Shown here one piece after another: positions 6,913-11,111 of a stretch of 11,111 nt of DNA; position 1 is the first letter of the stretch, and every line of letters begins with the position of its first letter. Source of the DNA: an uncultured Mucilaginibacter sp. (GTDB lineage: Bacteria; Bacteroidota; Bacteroidia; Sphingobacteriales; Sphingobacteriaceae). The DNA lies in assembly GCF_946481715.1 (NCBI RefSeq), contig NZ_CAMLOV010000174.1, forward strand, positions 1 through 11,111, given 5' to 3'. The translations under genes and the position numbers were made by a program. The notes under the pieces are model-generated. The model made no database searches and was not told the DNA's origin. It worked only from the letters and a program-made list of their open reading frames with translations.

Positions 6913-7995
6913 ATGAGAAAATTATCGGTTATAAGTTTTGTTGTTTTTATAAGTGTTTGTTTTTCGGTTAGCTGCACGGCGCAAACCGTTGTGCCTTACA
7001 CCGATCCGAATATCCACTACATGGGGCGCATCGGCTTAAAGGATGACGCCGCTGAACTTACCTGGACGGCATCCTCTGCCATTATAAACTTTGATGGCAC
7101 GGGCGCAAAGGCTACGCTGCAGGATGATACCGGGTTTGATTTTGTTACCGTTGTTGTGGATGGCAAAGTGGTGAACAGCATCCAGGTAAAAAACTATAAA
7201 AAAGAATATGTACTGGCAAGCGGTTTAACCAAAGGCCCGCATAAACTGGAATTGTTTAAGCGTACCGAATACGAAATGGGCCGGCTGCTGTTCTACAAAT
7301 TTACTTTAGATGGCGATGCTAAGCTATTGCCGCCGCCGGTTTACAAACACAGGATAGAATTTTATGGCAACTCCATTACCTGCGGGTACGCCATTGAAGA
7401 CCTGGAAGGGAAAGACCGTGGTACTTATGAGTTTGAAAACGGCTACAAAAGCTACGCTAACCTAACTGCCCGGCACTTTAATGCCGATTATTATTGTATT
7501 GCCAAAAGTGGCATCGGCGTAACCGTTAGCTGGTTCCCTTACACTATGCCAGAGGTTTACAACCGCACATACGCTTTAGATTCTACCAAACTATGGGATT
7601 TTAAAAAGTACACGCCCGAGGTTGTAGTGGTTAACCTTTTCCAGAACGATGCCTGGATAGTTTTACAACCCGAAAACCAGCAGTTTAAAGCGCGTTTTGG
7701 CGATACGCCACCCACGCCGGAGTTTATCGTTAAAACCTATCAAAACTTTATCGGCAAGATAAGATTTCAATACCCCGATGCAAAGATCATCTGCGCCTTG
7801 GGCGCCATGGATGCCACAAAAAAAGGCTCGCCATGGCCAGGCTATATAGAGAAGGCGGTGGATGGACTGCACGATAAGGGCGTTTACACCCATTTCTTCC
7901 CTTATAAGGAAACCGGAGGCCACCCAAACGAGGCGGAACAAAAGGTGATGGCTGCCAGCCTGATAAAGTTTATTGAGAAGAAAATAAAGTGGTAG
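6913..7995 (+). CDS. secreted SGNH/GDSL hydrolase, carbohydrate esterase family 2-like
   Basis: A 360-residue exported protein of the SGNH hydrolase group, probably a deacetylase of plant or microbial polysaccharide. The signal peptide covers about residues 1-23 (cleavage near CTA/Q); Cys21 lacks a good lipobox, so a lipoprotein is less likely. Residues about 25-140 form the beta-rich N-terminal domain typical of CE2 enzymes (YMGRIG, INFDGTGAKATLQD). The SGNH domain follows: block I EFYGNSITCGYA with nucleophile Ser154, a conserved SGIGV segment, NLFQNDAW with Asn245 (block III, usually GxND) and GGHPN with catalytic His337. The residue three before this His is Thr, not the Asp of the usual DxxH, which fits the Ser-His dyad described for some CE2 enzymes. 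It lies 59 bases after mutS2 and convergent to prmC. The exact substrate cannot be told. Confidence 0.82.
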   Translation: MRKLSVISFVVFISVCFSVSCTAQTVVPYTDPNIHYMGRIGLKDDAAELTWTASSAIINFDGTGAKATLQDDTGFDFVTVVVDGKVVNSIQVKNYKKEYVLASGLTKGPHKLELFKRTEYEMGRLLFYKFTLDGDAKLLPPPVYKHRIEFYGNSITCGYAIEDLEGKDRGTYEFENGYKSYANLTARHFNADYYCIAKSGIGVTVSWFPYTMPEVYNRTYALDSTKLWDFKKYTPEVVVVNLFQNDAWIVLQPENQQFKARFGDTPPTPEFIVKTYQNFIGKIRFQYPDAKIICALGAMDATKKGSPWPGYIEKAVDGLHDKGVYTHFFPYKETGGHPNEAEQKVMAASLIKFIEKKIKW

Positions 7996-8017
7996 AGATG
8001 CAATGTTGCTCTCCTAC
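7992..8017. terminator. imperfect hairpin between convergent esterase and prmC genes
   Basis: GTAG-AGA-(T)-GCAA can pair with TTGC-TCT-(C)-CTAC, a bulged stem that spans both stop codons, which are only 18 bases apart. It has no clear T-run on either side. It might act as a weak two-way terminator for the convergent pair. Low confidence. Confidence 0.25.
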
Positions 8018-8892
8018 GGACGGAAAATTGCTTTTATCATCCTGTCTCTGCCGCTCATATCTTTGCGTAATTCAATACCGGTAAAGCCTTTGTTCTCTAA
8101 CAATTCTGCTGTCTCTTTACCAAAGGCCTCATTTATCTCGAAGAAAAGCAAGCCACCCGATACAAGATTATGTTTGGCAAAATTGGCGATCGCATCGTAA
8201 AAAAGCAGCGGGTTCTCCTCTGGTACAAACAAGGCCGAATTCGGTTCAAACTCTGTAACGTTAGCGTGCATTAGGGTTTTATCCTGCTGGGTAACGTAGG
8301 GAGGGTTACTTATTATGATTTCGGATTTGAGATGTTCGATTTCGGATTTGAGGATATCCTGCTGCACGAAATTCACATCAACATCATTTATCACTGCATT
8401 TTGCTTTGCTGTCTGCAGGGCCTCTGTAGATATATCCAGCCCTGTAACTTCTGCATGCGGCAAGTTTTTTTTTAGGCTGATGGCAATACAACCACTGCCC
8501 GTACCAATATCCAATATCCGCAGAATCGGCTTTTCGCTGCAAACTGCCAACTGCAAACTGCCAACTGAGGCCAGCACCCATTCCACTAACTCCTCCGTCT
8601 CAGGCCTCGGTATCAATACGGCGGGATTCACCAAAAAAGGGAGGCCATAAAACTCGGTGCTGCCTAAAATATATTGCACGGGTTTGCCCGTTTTCAGGTC
8701 GCCGAGGATACCGTCAAGCTTTTCTAAAGCTCCGGGTGGCGTATCATCTTCGGGAAAAGCTTTTATTTTTGCGCGGGATAATTCCGTTATTTCGCTGAGC
8801 ACCAACAGCGTTACCGCCTCGGTTTCTTGTGCGCCATAGAGGCCATCAAGCGCCTGGTGAAAATGGAGGAATACATCCTTAATAGTTTTCAT
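8014..8892 (-). CDS. prmC: peptide chain release factor N5-glutamine methyltransferase (PrmC/HemK)
   Basis: A 292-residue enzyme that methylates the glutamine of the GGQ motif in release factors, using S-adenosylmethionine, and so aids translation termination. The N-terminal helical domain (1-75) ends in PVQYILGSTEFYG (71-83), which binds the release factor. Then come LIPRPETEELVEW (93-105), the SAM-binding DIGTGSGCIAI (128-138), LDIS (152-155) and the catalytic NPPY (196-199). C-terminal FEINEAFG and GRDRMI are also family-typical. ATG 8892 gives the usual MKTIKDVF start; upstream in-frame ATGs reaching 9384 lie antisense in ribD and are rejected. Unusual features are two short tandem repeats within the gene: residues about 109-118 lengthen the loop before the SAM motif, and residues 181-192 read LKSEIEHLKSEI just before NPPY. 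The E. coli enzyme is about 277 residues. Usually paired with prfA elsewhere; not here. Confidence 0.95.
   Translation of the reverse strand: MKTIKDVFLHFHQALDGLYGAQETEAVTLLVLSEITELSRAKIKAFPEDDTPPGALEKLDGILGDLKTGKPVQYILGSTEFYGLPFLVNPAVLIPRPETEELVEWVLASVGSLQLAVCSEKPILRILDIGTGSGCIAISLKKNLPHAEVTGLDISTEALQTAKQNAVINDVDVNFVQQDILKSEIEHLKSEIIISNPPYVTQQDKTLMHANVTEFEPNSALFVPEENPLLFYDAIANFAKHNLVSGGLLFFEINEAFGKETAELLENKGFTGIELRKDMSGRDRMIKAIFRP
8317..8352. repeat. 21-base-period direct repeat inside prmC (LKSEI-EH-LKSEI)
   Basis: GATTTCGGATTTGAG occurs at 8317-8331 and again at 8338-8352, exactly 21 bases (three heptamers, seven codons) apart. It can be read as heptamers GATTTCG, GATTTGA, GATGTTC, GATTTCG, GATTTGA. 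It encodes residues 181-192 of PrmC, just before the NPPY active-site strand. Confidence 0.85.
8539..8566. repeat. four perfect alternating heptamers inside prmC
   Basis: GCAAACT, GCCAACT, GCAAACT, GCCAACT follow each other without gaps, forming a perfect 14-base unit repeated twice. They encode about residues 109-118 of PrmC (SVGSLQLAVC) in the loop between the PETEELVEW helix and the SAM-binding strand. The array is 28 bases long, not a multiple of three, so flanking bases must have compensated to keep the frame if it was inserted. Confidence 0.9.
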
Positions 8893-8913
8893 GCAACAAA
8901 GTAACATAAAACC

Positions 8914-8921
8914 TACTTTTG
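8914..8921 (+). promoter_or_regulatory. candidate -7 element (TACTTTTG) for ribD, near-leaderless
   Basis: TACTTTTG fits TAnnTTTG and ends only 4 bases before the ribD ATG. Transcription starting the usual 5-8 bases downstream would begin at or next to the start codon, giving a leaderless or almost leaderless mRNA. No good TTTG -33 element was found at the right distance. Confidence 0.45.
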
Positions 8922-8925
8922 TACC

Positions 8926-9981
8926 ATGCCGCAACATCAAATATATATGCAGCGCTGCCTGGAGCTTGCCGCCCTTGGCGCAGGCCATGTAAGCCCCAAC
9001 CCAATGGTGGGCGCCGTAATTGTGCACGATGGCAAAATTATAGGGGAGGGTTACCACCACAAATACGGGGAAGCACATGCTGAGGTGAATGCGGTTAATA
9101 TGGTAATAAGCAACTATGAAAACTATGCCAGGTTGTTTGAAAATGCTACTATTTATGTTTCGCTGGAGCCTTGTGCGCATTATGGCAAAACACCTCCCTG
9201 TGCCGATCTCATCATTAAACACCACATCCCAAATGTTGTAATAGGTTGCCGCGACCCTTTCCCGCAGGTGGATGGTAAAGGGATAGATAAGCTGGTGGCA
9301 GTGGGCGTAGATGTAACTGTAGGCATAATGGAAGACGAATGCCGATGGTTGAATCGCCGTTTTTTTACACGGGTACAAAAACACAGGCCATACATTATTT
9401 TAAAATGGGCGCAAACCATCGATGGTTTTTTTGCACCGGCAGATGGCAGTCAGCACTGGATAACCGGTACCGAGGCGCGCAAGCTTGTACACCAATGGCG
9501 TGCTGAGGAAGATGCCATTTTAGTGGGCAAAAACACAGTGCTTGCAGATAACCCGCAACTGAATACCCGCTATGCCGAAGGCAAATCACCGAAGCGCGTT
9601 ATTATCGACCGGCGGCTGGAATTGTCACCCGATTTTAACATCTTCGACCAGTCTGTTGAAACCTTTATATTTAACGAAATAAAAACCGATATTGACGGGG
9701 AAATAAAATACATCGCGCTGGAAGACTTTGACAGGTACGTACCGCAATACATGATGTATCAATTGTATCTGCAAGATATCCAGTCGGTTATTGTTGAGGG
9801 TGGAGCCCACACATTAAATTCGTTTATAAAGGATGGATTGTGGGATGAAGCCCGTATTTTTACAGGGGCGGATGTTTTAACCAATGGCATACCGGCACCA
9901 AAAATAAGCGGCCAAAACGGCGGGCGGTACTCCGTAGGCCAGGACCAATTGCAAGTTTTTTATAATAAGCCTAAAAGCTAA
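8926..9981 (+). CDS. ribD: bifunctional riboflavin biosynthesis deaminase/reductase RibD
   Basis: A 351-residue cytosolic enzyme for the second and third steps of riboflavin synthesis: zinc-dependent deamination of the GTP-derived diaminopyrimidine, then NADPH-dependent reduction of the ribosyl chain. The deaminase domain (1 to about 145) shows SPNPMVGAV (23-31), HAE with zinc ligand His51 and catalytic Glu53, and PCAHYGKTPPC with ligands Cys83 and Cys92. The reductase domain (about 154-351) shows LKWAQTIDGFFA (159-170), WITGTEARKLVHQWRAEEDAILVG (178-201), LADNPQLNTR (206-215) and the VEGGAHTLNSF loop (290-300). Length is normal (E. coli 367) and both active sites look intact. No other rib gene is in view, so the pathway is scattered or continues elsewhere. 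Start ATG 8926 fits the family N-terminus. The stop TAA shares its last A with the ATG of the transporter gene. Confidence 0.97.
   Translation: MPQHQIYMQRCLELAALGAGHVSPNPMVGAVIVHDGKIIGEGYHHKYGEAHAEVNAVNMVISNYENYARLFENATIYVSLEPCAHYGKTPPCADLIIKHHIPNVVIGCRDPFPQVDGKGIDKLVAVGVDVTVGIMEDECRWLNRRFFTRVQKHRPYIILKWAQTIDGFFAPADGSQHWITGTEARKLVHQWRAEEDAILVGKNTVLADNPQLNTRYAEGKSPKRVIIDRRLELSPDFNIFDQSVETFIFNEIKTDIDGEIKYIALEDFDRYVPQYMMYQLYLQDIQSVIVEGGAHTLNSFIKDGLWDEARIFTGADVLTNGIPAPKISGQNGGRYSVGQDQLQVFYNKPKS
8938..8945 (-). promoter_or_regulatory. candidate -7 element (TATATTTG) for prmC inside ribD
   Basis: On the - strand TATATTTG matches TAnnTTTG exactly, 45 bases before the prmC ATG, and lies within the first codons of ribD. 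It would give a leader of about 40 bases. No TTTG was seen at the -33 position, and A/T-rich sequence can produce such matches by chance. Confidence 0.3.
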
Positions 9982-10850
9982 TGTTATACGTTTTCCTGAG
10001 TGTATGCTGCAGTGTTATCGTGTCGGTTTTACTGAAACTGGCAAGGCGCTATAGTATTGATATTTCGCAGGCCATCACCTGGAACTACCCGGTTGCCATC
10101 GGGCTTACCTGGTTCTTTTTCCGCCCAAAGCTGGATGTCGCGGTATTGCAGGCTGGCCCCATACCCATTTATGTAGCCGTTGGTATTCTGCTTCCGGTTA
10201 TTTTCATGGTCATGGCGTCATCCGTAAGGGTGGCCGGCATTGTGCGTACGGATATTGCCCAACGGCTTTCGCTGCTGATACCCCTGGTGGCTGCATTCTG
10301 GCTTTTTAAGGAGCCGCTCACTACAATGAAAGTTATTGGTATCGTTATTGGTTTTGCGGCCATACTTTGCTCTATCCCATGGCAAAAACAAACTGCCAAC
10401 CGCAAAGTAATAAGTAACGCCTGGTTTTACCTGCTCATCGTCTTCTTCGGTTTTGGGGCGATAGATATACTGTTTAAGCAAGTTGCTGCTTATAAGGAGG
10501 TTGCCTATACTACATCGCTCTTCCTGATATTTATACTGGCGTTTATCATCGCATTGATAGGCCTCATCTTCCGTATGATAACCAAAGGAGCACGTATTTC
10601 CTGGCCGCATATAATGTTCGGCTGGATAATTGGCGTGGCAAATTTTGGCAACATCCTGTTTTACATTAAAGCTCATCAGCAACTATCTGCAAGCCCATCA
10701 TCGGTGTTCTCCGCCATGAATATCGGCGTTATTACCGCAGGCGCCGTAGTGGGGCTGGTGGTGTTTAAAGAGCGGCTGAGCCTTTTAAATAAAATTGGCA
10801 TTGCTTTGGCGCTAACTGCCATTATTGTTATCACCATCTCGCAAAAATAA
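9981..10850 (+). CDS. EamA/DMT-family transporter
   Basis: A 289-residue inner-membrane protein with about ten predicted helices in two homologous halves. The internal duplication is visible: FWLFKEPLTTMKVIGIVIGFAAI (106-128) at the end of the first half and LVVFKERLSLLNKIGIALALTAI (259-281) at the end of the second, the typical FxEPLS-type end of EamA repeats. The halves are joined by a short polar loop (about 133-146) containing KQTANRKV, whose DNA resembles the heptamer repeat in prmC. Substrates of this family are varied metabolites and cannot be predicted here. It follows ribD with a 1-base TAATG overlap, so the two are probably translationally coupled, which invites but does not prove a link to flavin or its precursors. 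Confidence 0.85.
   Translation: MLYVFLSVCCSVIVSVLLKLARRYSIDISQAITWNYPVAIGLTWFFFRPKLDVAVLQAGPIPIYVAVGILLPVIFMVMASSVRVAGIVRTDIAQRLSLLIPLVAAFWLFKEPLTTMKVIGIVIGFAAILCSIPWQKQTANRKVISNAWFYLLIVFFGFGAIDILFKQVAAYKEVAYTTSLFLIFILAFIIALIGLIFRMITKGARISWPHIMFGWIIGVANFGNILFYIKAHQQLSASPSSVFSAMNIGVITAGAVVGLVVFKERLSLLNKIGIALALTAIIVITISQK
10388..10408. repeat. degenerate copy of the prmC heptamer repeat in the transporter linker
   Basis: ACAAACT, GCCAACC, GCAAAGT lie end to end. The stretch CAAACTGCCAAC (10389-10400) is an exact 12-base match to 8540-8551 and 8554-8565 in prmC, on the same DNA strand although the two genes run in opposite directions. It encodes the loop between the two EamA halves. Confidence 0.55.
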
Positions 10851-11111
10851 ATGCTTTTCGACGATACGTACAAAACCATTGCCCGGCCAGCCGAAGGCAT
10901 CTTTCGCGACCGTGGCAGCAAATTCCTGGGTTATGCTTACCCTGTCGGTTCAGATGCCGATATAAAACCCATCGTAGCCAAACTAAAGGCGGCGCACCCC
11001 AAAGCCAACCACCATTGCTGGGCTATCCGCCTGGGTATCGACCGTTCGGTTTTCCGGGTGAACGATGATGGCGAACCGTCTGGTACCGCAGGCAGGCCTA
11101 TTTTAAACACG
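10851..11111 (+). CDS. yigZ: YigZ/IMPACT (UPF0029) family protein, N-terminal part
   Basis: The first 87 residues of a gene cut by the window edge. ATG 10851 comes immediately after the transporter stop, with no gap. The sequence MLFDDTYKTIARPAEGIFRDRGSKFLGYAYPV is followed by AHPKANHHCWAIRLG and then DDGEPSGTAGRPIL, the diagnostic motif of the UPF0029 N-terminal domain found in E. coli YigZ and eukaryotic IMPACT. Full-length bacterial members are about 200-210 residues. YigZ has a fold related to nucleotide- or RNA-binding domains of translation factors. Eukaryotic IMPACT/Yih1 modulates the Gcn2 stress pathway, but the bacterial role is unclear. Third gene of a tight ribD-transporter-yigZ group. 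Confidence 0.92.
   Translation, partial: MLFDDTYKTIARPAEGIFRDRGSKFLGYAYPVGSDADIKPIVAKLKAAHPKANHHCWAIRLGIDRSVFRVNDDGEPSGTAGRPILNT

Noticed and set aside
6958..6975. Lipobox in the esterase signal peptide (FSVSC)
   Set aside because: The -3 position is Ser rather than Leu/Val/Ile, and a signal peptidase I site (CTA/Q) follows closely.
8893..9384. N-terminal extension of prmC to an upstream ATG
   Set aside because: The extension is antisense to the conserved RibD deaminase domain, and the family N-terminus begins at ATG 8892.
10218..10682. 154-residue open frame opposite the transporter
   Set aside because: Opposes conserved membrane helices of the EamA protein, and its translation has no domain signature.

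Overview
The window looks like ordinary chromosome from a Bacteroidota bacterium, most likely Sphingobacteriaceae (Mucilaginibacter/Pedobacter-like). The assignment rests on four things: best family matches recalled for the proteins (DUF4296 lipoprotein, MutS2, a ~418-residue single-chain aspartate kinase); start codons preceded by A/T-rich sequence instead of Shine-Dalgarno motifs; TAnnTTTG-type -7 promoter elements; and lipoprotein signal peptides with short lipoboxes. This is inference from recall and was not tested by a database search. No tRNA, rRNA, CRISPR array, integrase, transposase or phage gene was seen, and base composition looks uniform by eye.

Layout: (1) 30-743 (+) is a DUF92/VTE6-type membrane protein, overlapping tail-to-tail with the next unit. 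(2) 736-4074 (-) is a probable four-gene unit transcribed leftward: YggS/PLPBP-type PLP homeostasis protein, SSAT-like GNAT acetyltransferase, DUF3298/RsiV-type lipoprotein and aspartate kinase. The last three are packed with a 4-base gap and a 14-base overlap. (3) 4117-7995 (+) is a DUF4296 lipoprotein overlapping mutS2, then a secreted SGNH/CE2-like esterase. (4) 8014-8892 (-) is prmC (release-factor glutamine methyltransferase), convergent with the esterase and divergent from ribD. (5) 8926-11111 (+) is ribD, an EamA/DMT-family transporter and the start of a YigZ/IMPACT-family protein, joined by a 1-base overlap and a zero-base junction, so probably one transcript.

Functionally it is a housekeeping mosaic: aspartate-family amino acid synthesis (aspartate kinase), riboflavin synthesis (RibD), translation termination (PrmC), ribosome collision/DNA processing (MutS2), PLP homeostasis, and a few envelope proteins of unknown role. 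No new defence or mobile system was recognised.

The most notable unexplained structure is a set of short direct repeats with a roughly 7-base rhythm. They lie in two intergenic spacers (3279-3393, 6855-6906), at two places inside prmC (8317-8352, 8539-8566), and in degenerate form in the loop joining the two halves of the DMT transporter (10388-10408). The prmC and transporter copies share an exact 12-mer, and the coding copies keep the reading frame and fall at probable surface loops. No gene-free stretch exceeds about 110 bases.
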